This document shows, one piece after another, positions 24,829 through 35,783 of a stretch of 64,000 bases of DNA (within the stretch, counting starts at the first letter, position 1; each line of letters opens with the position of its first letter). Source of the DNA: Carnegiea gigantea. Lineage: Eukaryota > Streptophyta > Magnoliopsida > Caryophyllales > Cactaceae. The DNA is taken from positions 1,321,501-1,385,500 of the forward strand of contig JAKOGI010000008.1 of the NCBI GenBank assembly GCA_029747015.1, given 5' to 3'. The notes under the pieces are model-generated. The model was not told where the DNA came from and did not search any database. It worked only from the letters and a program-made list of their open reading frames with translations. The translations under genes were made by a program, and so were the position numbers.

Positions 24829-27800
24829 ATGATCAGATTATGGATGAGTTCCCTGCAATTAGCGGAGCTGTTTGTGAGTTCTTGGGTTCATTTGCTATAT
24901 GGGTTTTACATATTTAGCATGGCGATCGCCTATGATTTGTCTCAAGCCATGTACGAATACTTCAAACCCAACATGAATATTGGGGTTGAAGAGGTTTCTC
25001 AGCCTCAAGCTTCTTCCTCTTTTGATGATTTGCCTCCCATTGTTTTGGTTCATGGGATTTTTGGCTTCGGTCAAGGGGTAAGTCATTCTTCCATTATTTT
25101 CATTGCAACATTCTGTTTTGTTCATGTGTTGTACGAATTCTTCATCTGGGTTTCTCATTTTCGAGCATTTAAATCACTTTTGTGTTGAATCGACTTCTGG
25201 GTTTCTGATTTTTGGGCATATTTGCAGAGATTAGGAGGGTTATCTTATTTTGCGGGAGCAGAAAAGAAGGATGAGAGGGTTTTAGTGCCAGATTTGGGTT
25301 CTCTAACCAGCATATATGATAGGTTTGTGGTTTTGAGATTTTGGGCATTTTTCTGCTAGAAGTGCTTTTAATGAATGAAATTTTCAAGGGTTTTTGCCTT
25401 TGGGGTAATTGGCTTTCAGGGCTCGAGAATTGTTCTATTACTTGAAAGGTGGTCAGGTTGATTATGGTGAAGAACACAGCAAAGCTTGTGGGCACTCCCA
25501 ATTTGGACGAATATATGAACAAGGTTTTTATTCAAAAATTTTATGCAGTCTCTGCGATGTGGATCTTCTGGCTATTTGCATGATAGTATTAATTATGAAA
25601 TAAGTAGTATGGTGAGATTAGATATCTTCTTCTAATGATATGCAGGGCACTATCCTGAATGGGATGAGGATCACCCTATTCATTTTGTGGGGCATTCAGC
25701 AGGAGCCCAGGTTGTGAGAGTCTTGCAGCAAATGCTTGCTGATAAGGTCAGTTTATGGTTTTGATCTTTTCTCTTCTTCTTTAGCAAGACTGGTTTATTG
25801 TTTACCAGTTATCCCATGTATGATTACCTAGTGACCAAAAGAGTAGTTTTGCTGTCCGACATTTTTGACGGATTGATTGTATTTTTTAATTGGTTTTAGG
25901 CATTTAAGGGGCACGATACTTCTCCAAACTGGGTGTTAAGTATTACATCACTATCTGGAGCATTCAATGGGACAACAAGAACTTATTTTGATGGGATGCA
26001 GTGAGTTCCCAATCTTTCATTTCAGTGGTTATTATTTATTGTCCGACCTAACTCTTCCTAATTCGAACCTCATTGACGGTTTCTTTTGGCTCTTAAATGC
26101 TCACCACCACCGTCTTTGTAATTGGTTACAGGCCTGAAGATGGAAGGACCCTGAAACCGATATGTCTGCTTCAGCTTTGTCGATTAGGAGTGATCATATA
26201 TGAGTGGTTCGACATCCCTTGGCTAAAGACCTACTACAATTTCGGGTTTGATCATTTCAACATGTCATGGAGGAAGATTGGTGTATGGGGCTTGGTGGAC
26301 TGCCTCTTGGGAAATGCTGGCCCTTTTGCTTCTGGGGATTGGATTCTTCCTGACCTAACAATCCAAGGGTCCATCCGACTCAACTCCCATCTACAAACGT
26401 TTCCAGATACTTATTACTTCAGTTATGCTACCAAGCGAACCAGGAAATTCTTGGGTCTTACAGTTCCTTCTGGCATCCTAGGGATCCACCCTCTGCTATT
26501 TATCAGAGTGTTGCAGATGAGCCAGTGGCGCCACCCTCCAGATGTTCCTCCTCCTTATAAAGGCTACAGGTGTTCTTCTTGCCTATATTTCAGTTTACTG
26601 ACTATGAATTTTGGAGACTCTATGATGCAGTATTGTGCATTTGACCTGTCCTTTTATAACCTTGGCATCCTAATGTAACTTCAGTAAAGAATACGAGTTT
26701 CATGTTTACATATCTGAGAGGGCTAGGAAGATGTCAGCTAAGTTGGATGGTAAAACCCTTGGGGATGATGTTATAGAGTTGGGCTTGAAATCTGCTCCAT
26801 ATGTCTGTATAGCTCACTTTTCGAACCAACCAACCCCCCCCCCCGCGCCAAAAAAAGAAAGAACGAGATTGCTGATGCAAGGCTTAGATAATTGAGAATA
26901 CTCTGTATTAGTTTGTTGTTCTGGTTCTGAGTTAGACGGCATTCCTAAGTAAATCTATGTGTATTCAGGGATGAGGACTGGTGGGACAATGATGGAGCAC
27001 TCAACACAATATCCATGATGTATCCTCGGATTCCTGTTGAACATCCTCATCGTCTGGTCACAAATGATTCAGATTGTCACCCTATGCAGCCGGGTATCTG
27101 GTGTGGCATCTTGCCCTTTTCCTCTTTAGTGATCACATGGCAGTTTAGTCTTTAAGATTTTCGTGTACTTTAGATGGGTTATTCATTATTTAACTCCAAA
27201 ATAAGGAACACCGCCCCCCCCCCCCCAAAAAAATGGAAAAAAGAAAAAAGAAAATGATTGCAGGGCCACGTCATCTGCGAGCTCCAAGGCCTATTCATTT
27301 ATCCTAAATGTTTGGTAAAAACAAATTTGGTAGTCGGGAATGTTGATTTAATAGAAGATTGCGTGCATTCATGAATTGGCCATGTTGACCATATTTGGCA
27401 GTTTGGAAGATAATGTAGTTTTATCTGCCACTGCATTTTCTTTTTCTGGGTGTTGGCTGCAATGGCAGATTGCATGTGTCTGTCTTGTAGAATGGATGCT
27501 GGTGCTAGAGTTTGTAATCGTGTGTGAGTGAAAAAACTTCTTAGAGGTCAATTCAGGATTAAAACTAGCAGAATTTCTTAGTTACAATTCCAAGAACAAT
27601 GTGTGAAACTGTAAATCTTTGTGACATGGCCTGTTTGCTGATGAGTGTATGGTTGTATAACTGTATCCATACATGAAGAAGCTTTGCTCCAATCCTAATA
27701 TCAGAACGTTCAGATTTGTTTGCTGTGATGTTTTTTGTGAAGTTATGCACTTTGGCGGGATCTAAAATTGCATGAGTGTACAATCAGCTGACTTTGTGTT

Positions 27801-28026
27801 TGATGCACTTTCTGATATGGCTAACCAGCGAATTCGGGTGCAATGTGGGTGCAGGTATTACAAAATCATGGAAGGAGACCACATTCTCTTCATCATTAAC
27901 CGGGAGAGAGCTGGAGTTCAGTTCGACTTGGTTTACGACAGCATTTTCGAGCGTTGTAGGAAGCATGTCCTTAGGAAGAGCCCTCAGATGCTACCAAACC
28001 AGATGCACCAGACTGTTGTCAGTTGA
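24829..28026 (+). CDS. Alpha/beta-hydrolase, lipase-like (plant family of At1g10740/At1g23330 type)
   Basis: Eight exons: 24829-25077, 25228-25322, 25420-25523, 25646-25746, 25900-26000, 26132-26569, 26969-27100, 27855-28026, all joining in phase with GT-AG sites to give 463 residues. Exon 1 has a hydrophobic segment (about residues 10-35), suggesting membrane attachment or secretion, then PPIVLVHGIFGFGQG with the oxyanion-loop HG. Exon 4 carries the nucleophile elbow GHSAG with Ser near residue 167; exon 5 has LSGAFNGT. Later Asp and His residues (e.g. NDGALN, EHPHR) could complete the triad. The length matches the family, annotated as triacylglycerol lipase-like but little studied. C-tract/A-tract homopolymers sit in introns 6 and 7. 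The frame is intact, so it is likely functional; the substrate is unknown. Confidence 0.9.
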
Positions 28027-28640
28027 TATTTTTTCTTCTCATGAGATTTTTAGGACTAGTTTCGCTGCTTATTCCCTCTCCTCTTTGGCCTCCTTTTTGT
28101 GGTCTTGTCTAATGTAAATGTAACATACAGCAGCCGCAATTCTTTCTATGTCAAGAACAGATTTAGGGCCTGTATTTTGCTCGTTATAGGAAAGAGCTAA
28201 TACAGTTATTTCCCCCTTTCATGGCGTCTTACGAGTTCTTTCATTAACATCAAAGCATACCATTAGTATTTGCTAAAAGACTAACAGTGACAAACTAACA
28301 ATCTCAGGACCTAATGTAGGATTCCCCATCGCTTCACATGCACTATGACTATGAAGTCTTCATTCCCGTTCTGACCAGCTCTCAATTTTTGCCTCACGCA
28401 TTCATGCGACCATTTTTCGTGGAGTATGTACTGGGTTATGATATGCACATTGATAGGTGAACATTATGTGAACTCAGTAATAACTACTGCCTCGTCAAGA
28501 TACGAGATTAGGGGTTCAAATCTCACCAAATGCAAGATCTATATCCTTTCACGTTGTAAGGTTTTTCGGTTTTTTTCATTACCCCTCCTTACCTTGGGTT
28601 GCTTGCCCTTCAGGTTTAGAAGGTGTTATGACCTGATTGC
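28027..28640. other. Downstream region of hydrolase with SINE-like hint
   Basis: The first part is the 3' untranslated region. Around 28505-28535 aggggttcaaatctc looks like a tRNA B box, and a three-stage simple repeat follows at 28641. This could be a decayed SINE with its tail, but the A box is poor and no target duplication was found. Confidence 0.3.
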
Positions 28641-28695
<55 letters not shown>

Positions 28696-28735
28696 CAACA
28701 ACAACAACAACAAAAATAAATAAATAAATAAATAA
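28641..28735. repeat. (ATA)n-(ACA)n-(AAAT)n compound microsatellite
   Basis: About seventeen ATA units change to ACA units and then to AAAT units. Such A-rich graded repeats commonly arise from the tail of a retroposon. Confidence 0.9.
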
Positions 28736-28821
28736 AATGCACATTAAAAATATGGTCATGGTCTTAAACATGCGTTATAATTTATTTCATTTTGCATGTA
28801 TCAAGCATTCAAGGATAGCTA

Positions 28822-30204
28822 TTAGAACTTTCGTTATTTTCCCAGCCGGTTGGAATGAACAAGGCTGGGTTAAAATCTTTGTTTCAATAGCTGAGATTGT
28901 GGGTCAGACTCCCCTCGAGCCAGTTTTGCAACTGAAAGGGTGCAACTTGCAAGCACTGAAGTCTAAAAGCTTTGGGATGGACCCAGCCCCCCTGTCGCCA
29001 CCCCTAGGATGTTGCCCTCAGTGCGGTTTCGTTGGTGAGACAGCAAGCTTTCTCCGCTCCTATGCTGGTGTCTTGTCATCTCCGGCTCTGACTACTAACT
29101 TGGGGTTAAGTTCCTTAGTGGAACCATCCTCGGCTCTAGAGGTTCAAGGGAATGGTGAGGCTCCCAAGTTAACCAGGAGAAATGACAAGCATCTTGGGCA
29201 TGTTTATAGACGTCAGCCAAAGCAGGTCTATGTTCATAAGAGCTCCCTGGGGTTAACCTTGAAAGAATCTGACAGAGGCACAACTACCAATGTGGATAGG
29301 AGTAGCAAAAGGAGTCCCTGATGCCTCTCTTGCCTTGTTAGCTCCTACTTCAAGTTCTCCTTCAGTTGATGAGGGTGCGTGGGTTGATCCAGCAAGGCTG
29401 GAAGCAGATATTGCTAGTAAGCTTTATAGGGGCACACCCATGCTACCAGTGAGGGATGCTTGTGTTACTCCTATAGAAAGGAATGAGCTAGTGAGAAGTG
29501 TTTATCCTTCTTCCTCAACCTATGCACTATCTTCCCCCTCTGTGGTGTCAACTCATACGCCATCCACTTCTTATTCTTGGTTCAATGATATGATTGACCA
29601 ACCTACAGCCCTGGTGGTTAATCCTCCTCTTTTTTCTATGGGAAGCCACTCCTCTCATTCTGCCGATTTGGGTCTTGGTGTTTTGGGTGGTGTGCCTTGC
29701 GACTTACCCAGAGAAGTGGTTCGGGATGCACTTGCTATGAGTTTAGGAGCTCGAAGTAGTGCATCTTTTTCAGGGGCAGTTGACAATAGATGTGAGCATC
29801 CTGTGCACCATGATTGGCCATTGGTGTCCATTGCGCAAACTAATGCTGAAGGTGTGGAAACTCCTCTAGCAATTGATTCTCATTTCTTCAGAGCTCAAAT
29901 GATTCGTTCTCAGTAGAAGATATTTGGGATGGAGAAAATGTTAATTCTGGGAATGTGTCAAAATGGGTTGCCTCCAAGCTCAAAAGTATTGCTGCCACCA
30001 TTGGTGTGGCATTTTCAAGTTATGAAAAGTGAAGTCATTCATTTACTTTCTAGAATTGAAAAGAACGGTGTCGTGCCTAAACAGAGTGTGCAAAGGACAC
30101 CATCGGCAATCAGAAGGCAAAGAGAATTAAGGAGGCTTGAGTTTGGTGTGAACTATGATCGGGTAAGCGCCTCTTCTAGTGGGATGTTGGTTCCGTATGT
30201 TTAG
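28822..30204 (+). pseudogene. LINE ORF1 remnant
   Basis: Three overlapping frames together look like a plant LINE ORF1: FVIFPAGWNEQGW near the start, a Ser/Pro-rich middle (29290-29916), and a C-terminal RRQRELRRLEFGVNYD typical of the region preceding ORF2. At least two frameshifts (about 29300 and 29910) break it. No CCHC zinc knuckle remains; the CCPQC near 29012 is not one. Confidence 0.6.
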
Positions 30205-33200
30205 GATGTTGTCCTGGAATGTGAGGGGCATCAATGATCTTCGCAAGAGAGATGTCTTAAAAAGCTTTTTGAGGGATTGGAAATGTGATCTGATTTGTCT
30301 GCAAGAGACAAAGTTAAAGGAAGTTACATATTCTGTTGTTCGCAGTTTGTGGGGGAACTATTCTGTGGATTTTGCTTTCCTTAAAGCTGAAGGTGCCTCT
30401 GGGGGCATCATAGTGATGTGGGACAAGAACACTTTGAACTTTGTTTCATCTTCTCAGGGAGAATTTTCCATTACTTGCATATTTCAAATGGTGGACGGTG
30501 ACTTCGCATGGGCTTTTTCTGGGGTTTACGGGCCTCAAGATAGATTTTATAAATTGAGATTTTGGGAGGAGCTTGGAAGAACTAGAGATGGATGGCCTGG
30601 ACCATGGTGTATTGGGGGAGATTTCAATGAAATTTTATATCCTCAAGAAAGGAGTTCGGGATTATGTCCAATGAATACTATGGTGGAGTTTCATGACTTC
30701 ATCAATTATGCTGCTTTAGTGGATCTTCCTTTGCGTGGGGGTGATTATACTTGGTCTAGGAGTGGTGGGGAAGCTGTTCGCTCGAGGTTGGACCGCTTCT
30801 TGGTTTCTTTGGACTGGGAGGAATATTTCCCAGACTCACTTCAGACTAGATTGCCAAGGCCTCTCTCAGATCATTTCCCAATAACTCTAGAGAAGGCCAA
30901 GTTGGAGAGGGGCAATGTTCCTTTCAAATTCGAGAACATGTGGCTCAAAGTTGAAGGGTTCTCTAACCTTGTTAAAGAATGGTGGGAAGAGGTGGAAGTG
31001 GAAGGCTTTGCTAGTTATCTGATTGCGAGGAAGCTTAAGTTTGTTAAGGAGGAGTTGAAAAAATGGAACAAAGAAGTCTTCGGGGATATTAAGTTAAGGA
31101 AATACAAACTGCTGGATTCTGTTAATACGCTTGATGTGAAAGAAGAATTTGTTGATCTCAGCAGTGATGAAATAGACCAAAGGAGGGTGGCAAGAGAGGA
31201 GTTAGCAAGGGTATTGCACATGGAAGAAGTTTCTTAGAGGCAAAAGTCAAGGGCTCTGTGGCTTAGAGAGGGGGATCGCAACACAAAGTTTTTCCATAGA
31301 ACGGCTAACCTGCGTAGGAAGTTCAACTTCATGTCCGGGGTGGAGATTGAGGGGAATCGTTATGAAACAATTGAGAGTATGAAAAGCTCTATACATGGCT
31401 TCTACAAGAAACTGTTCTATGAAACTGAACCCTGGAGGCCGAAAGTGGAAGGCTTATCGTTGCCCTCTTTATCTACCTCCGCCAAGGAGGCTCTTGAGAT
31501 GTCATTTGATGAAGAAGAAGTCATTAGAGCTCTACATGATTGTTGTGGGGATAAGGCGCCAGACCCAGATGGAATGACTATGGCTTTCCTTCAAGCAAAC
31601 TGGGATACGGTGTGAGGGGATGTGTTGACTATGTTCTCGGAGTTTTACACAAATGGGAAATTTGTGGTTAGCCTCAATGCTACTTTCATAGGGCTTATTC
31701 CAAAGAGAGCTGATGCACAGAATATCAAAGATTATCACCCAATTAGTTTGATTGGATGTATTTATAAGCTGCTCTCAAAGGGGTTAGCTCATAGGTTGAG
31801 AAGTGTAATTGGGGGCCTCATTTCTGAGAATCAGAACGCCTTTATTGGGGGCAGGCAGATTTTGGATGCAGTACTCATTGCAAATGAGCTTATTGACTCC
31901 AGGATCAAGGGTGGTAAGCCGGGGGTTATTTGCAAGCTTGACATCGAGAAAGCTTATGACCATGTCAATTGGGATCTTCTTATTTACGTGATGAGAAGAA
32001 TGGGGTTTGGGGAGAGATGGATTGCTTGGATTAGACATTGTATTTCTTCTGCTTCTTTTGCGGTTTTAGTTAATGGCTCCCCTTCTCAATTCTTTTCATC
32101 TTCTAGAGGGTTGCGCCAGGGTGACCCTATATCACCTCTTCTGTTCTTATTGGTGATGGAAGTGTTCACAAGGATGGTTAATTCGGCTGCTATAGCATGA
32201 CTTAGTTCTGGTTTCTCTGTAGGCCGGTTGAATGATTCTGCCACTGATGTCTCTCACCTACTCTTTGCTGATGATACGATTATCTTCTGTGATAATGATT
32301 GCGAGCAAATAGTGAACTTGTGTGACATTCTTATTTGGTTTGAAGCGGTGTCTGGGCTAAGAGTCAATCTCTCAAAGAGCTCTATCTTACCAGTTGGGCA
32401 AGTGGATAATATTCAATTACTTGCAGGAATTCTAGGATGCTCTATTGGTTCTTTTTCATCATCTTATCTTGGCCTGCCTCTTGGTGCAAAATTTAAGGAT
32501 AAATTCATTTGGGCACCTGTGATCGAGCGTTTTGAGAGAAGACTATCGGGGTGGAAATCAAAGTATCTCCCCAAAGGGAGGAGACTGACACTTATTAAAA
32601 GTATTTTGGCGAGCATTCCAGCGTACTTTCTCTCACTCTTCCCTTTACCAGTCTCAGTGGCTAATAGGTTGGAAGCTATTCAGAGAAAATTCCTTTGGGG
32701 GTCTTTTGGTAGTGACTTCAAATTTCATCTTGTTAGATGGAATATTGTCAAGAATCCTATACCAGAAGGGGGATTAGGTGTTAGAGATCTTAGAATCTTC
32801 AATGAAGCATTGCTAGGCAAGTGGTTGTGGAGATACATGAATGAGAAGGATAGCCTGTGGAGAAGAGTGATTAGGAGCAAATATGGGGATAATGGTCTTG
32901 GATGGTATCCATCCAAACCAAGTGGTGCTTATGGGCATAGTTTATGGAGGTTCATCCACAAAGGGTCGGGAAGATTTTTTCATTATTTTTCCTTCAAGGC
33001 TGGTGTCGGTTCTTCTATTTTGTTTTGGCACGACCGTTGGTGTAAGGAAGGTCCTCTGCGAGATAGCTTCCCCTCTCTTTATGTGCTTACGGCGAATAGA
33101 GATGCTACTATTGCAGATTTTTGCCACCGTGAGCCTAGCACTATTGTGTGGTCTCCTGTTTTCATCCGTGATGCTTTGGTGGATGACTCTATCCTTGCCA

Positions 33201-33793
33201 CCTTTCTCAGTAAGTTGAGTGAGATTTCATTTCATGACTCACCTGATGCGGTTACTTGGGATCTCAACCCTAAAGGTTTTTTCACTGTTAAATCTTATTA
33301 TATAAAGCTCCTCTCTAATTCTACCTCCACTATGGAGTCTAGATTTTTGGGGCGGTTCCCTTGGAAAATAATTTGGAAGAGGTTGGCTCCCTTGAAGGTG
33401 TCAGTTTTTGTGTGGGAAGCTTCGCATGGGAGTATTTTGACATATGATAATTTACAAAAGAAGGGAATTATTTTGGTGAACAGATGTTCTATGTGCAAAG
33501 TCGATTTGGAGTCTCCTGATCACCTACTACTACATTGTCAATTTGCAAGGGCTCTATGGGAGTTATCCTTTAGTTGCTTGGGAGTCTCCTGGGTTGTTTC
33601 GGATTCTATGAGGAATTATCTTTTGGCTTGGGAAGGTGCTTTTGGTAGGAAAGTTAAAGAGAGAAGCGTCTTATTGATCCCACATGCGATTTTTTGGGTT
33701 ATTTGGCGAGAGAGAAACAAAAGAATCTTTGAAGGAGAGGAGACGCCCCTTCAACGAATCAAAGATATTCTTATCAAGACTCTTTTTTTCTGA
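30179..33793 (+). pseudogene. LINE ORF2 (endonuclease / reverse transcriptase), three nonsense codons
   Basis: About 1,200 codons in a single frame. Endonuclease motifs: LSWNVRGIND, LQETKL, GGDFNEIL and SDHFPI. Reverse transcriptase motifs: [49 protein letters not shown] and the catalytic LLFADDTI. The C-terminal zf-RVT shows [20 protein letters not shown] and [18 protein letters not shown]. Stops interrupt at 31235 (TAG where Trp is usual before RQKSR), 31613 (TGA) and 32198 (TGA). These fit C-to-T transitions, as expected from a methylated, silenced element. Confidence 0.9.
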
Positions 33794-33958
33794 GATAGTG
33801 GGAACTTTTGTGACTCTTCTTTTGGCGTAATTGATTTTGTGGATAGGTTCCATCTAGGGTGTACATAATCCTTTTGTAGGTTGCTTGCTTGCAACCATCC
33901 CTTTATACATTATTCAGTGTAATATATTTTACTTTTTTTCCCTATAAAAAAAAAAAGG

Positions 33959-35783
33959 ATAGCAGAACAACTCATCCGCCTCCCAATGTATATCATTTTC
34001 ATTGGGTTTAAGAAGATTTAGATGTAGACAACTTTATCATTACAAGTAGAGAAATAGATTTCAAATGACAACAACGACCAAAAAAAAAAAAAAAAAAACC
34101 TGGTTGCGTAGAGTTTGCTAACTATCGCATGTCTAAGAAGCACAAACTACAACAGCTCATGTTCCAATGTCCAACATGTGTTCGCGTAGAGTCTGCTAAC
34201 TACCATGAATAGCCTACCACCCATGTGATCCACCAATTATTCACTTTGCTGCTAATTCGTTATTATAATATATGATTGCAGATCCATGAGATTGATGCTA
34301 CATTTATACGATGTGTGATGCTACATTTATACGATGTATGCATATATTGACCCAAATAATTTGTTGATGCAATGTGCGCATATGTAGAGGTACAGGCAGA
34401 TGCAGTAGACGGTCACGAGAGGACGCAAGCGAGAGAGAGAGAGAGAGAAATTTGTGATGATGGCAGAAGGGATGGGCAGCAGTGTCAATGCTTAAAACCC
34501 AAGTAATGCACGCTCGTTCAATGATGATGCTGACAACCCAAGTACTGTTACTGATGATGTTATAATAATGGCATGATAAATCGCCTAATTATTGTTAGGC
34601 ACCAACATTCACACAAGGACGAGGATATTCAAAACTTTGGCCAACAAGTTTATTCAAATGATAGTAAAATAATTTCTCAACCTGTTGAGATCGTAAAGAG
34701 TCACCCTACTTTTACTGGCAAGTTTCCCCCTAGAAGTAGAGATTGTATTGTGACCAGGTCTTCTACTGCGAATGTGGAGGAACTTGAGCTTTCCATTAGT
34801 TGTACTCCTCTTAAGCCAAAAAGCATGAGATAGCCAAGCCTAACTCTCCTACTCGTACAGAATTTGCTCTAGAATGCTTAGAAGTGGGTAGACAGTTGGG
34901 TATTCGTGTCGTTGCGGATGAAACTTCAGCAATGAAGAGGATCACGAGGAGTTTAAGGAAGAAATAAGAGTCGAGCAACATAATTGTACGCCATCGGATT
35001 AGACTCGATCGCTCGTGTAGTGGCTTGTTTTGTTGTGGCTTAGTGACATTTTTTGATTTTCTTTTCAGCTGTGATGTTGCTTGTAGCTGTCATTTTGTGT
35101 GTTGCCTAATGGTACTCATCTCGGGTTTTCCCATCAAATTATCGAAAAAAATGATGATGTGCTTGATCTTGATTTATAAGTTCCCCTTCTGTATATTCCA
35201 CATCATGAAAAAAACGTCGCCTTGTCTTTAATACCCGTGCATACATTATTAAATCAAATTTAATTGAGACTATTGACTATAATTAGCCTTACTTCATTAT
35301 TTCTTTCGAATAACTTAAATGAAATTGAGCCAATCCAATTTTTCATCGACTAATGATAATGGTTGCAACTAGTCTTTGCTTTGTTCAATTATTTTGAGTA
35401 CACACAATGTACATCATGGTCGACTTTTTAACTAGTTCTAAGTATTTATCATCGGCACCAAATTACTTATGATTACTTGAGAAAATTAAACCCTTAGAGC
35501 ACCAAATTTGAAAATAAGGTTCATAATATATGTTCAAGACCAGATAAGCTAATTAGAATGAGAAGATACTTATGCTAAAAATTGGCATGAGATCGAGTAG
35601 CTAGTTTTGTGAGTCGATTTCTATACCATGTTTCTTAGACTTTTGGCTAATAACAATATCTAAAACTAGATACTAAATTAAATTAATAAGATCCAAATTT
35701 ACCGAATCCACCTTGGTAGAAATTTGCAACACATCAAGTAACAAGTCATCTCACACTCGCTCTATTGTTGGGGTTTTGGCGAT
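33959..35783. other. Intergenic DNA between LINE and aminotransferase pseudogene
   Basis: Contains a near-repeat of 'gcgtagagt.tgctaact' (34105 and 34184) and a tandem 'gatgctacatttatacgatg' (34294 and 34317). A short GA run is at 34431-34448. The only protein-like piece is the retroelement-like fragment listed next. Confidence 0.45.
34573..34966 (+). pseudogene. Retroelement ORF-like fragment
   Basis: An open frame to 34833 followed, one frame over, by FALECLEVGRQLGIRVVADE and RSLRKK ending at a stop near 34966. Ser/Pro-rich sequence followed by such a 'grqLGi' end is reminiscent of the C terminus of plant LINE ORF1 proteins, but I cannot prove it. It is interrupted by a frameshift at about 34830. 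Confidence 0.3.

Larger units (their letters stand above)
28820..33958 (+). mobile_element. L1-type LINE retrotransposon, near full length
   Basis: Order: ORF1 region, ORF2 with apurinic endonuclease, reverse transcriptase and zf-RVT domains, a 3' untranslated stretch and an A-rich tail (33946-33956). Outside the tail stands ggatagc, and the same aaggatagc occurs at 28811-28819, a plausible 7-9 bp target duplication that places the left end inside ORF1 (5' truncation). ORF2 stays in one frame with three nonsense codons and no frameshift, so the copy is inactive but not ancient. Coding sense is the same as the neighbouring genes. Confidence 0.88.

Noticed and set aside
28480..28540. tRNA gene suggested by ggttcaaatctc
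   Set aside because: Only a B-box-like string is present; the acceptor, D and anticodon arms do not pair, and the A box is poor. At most a SINE remnant.
29000..29030. CCPQC motif as a zinc finger in LINE ORF1
   Set aside because: Spacing does not fit a CCHC knuckle or other known finger, and it falls in a frame-shifted region.
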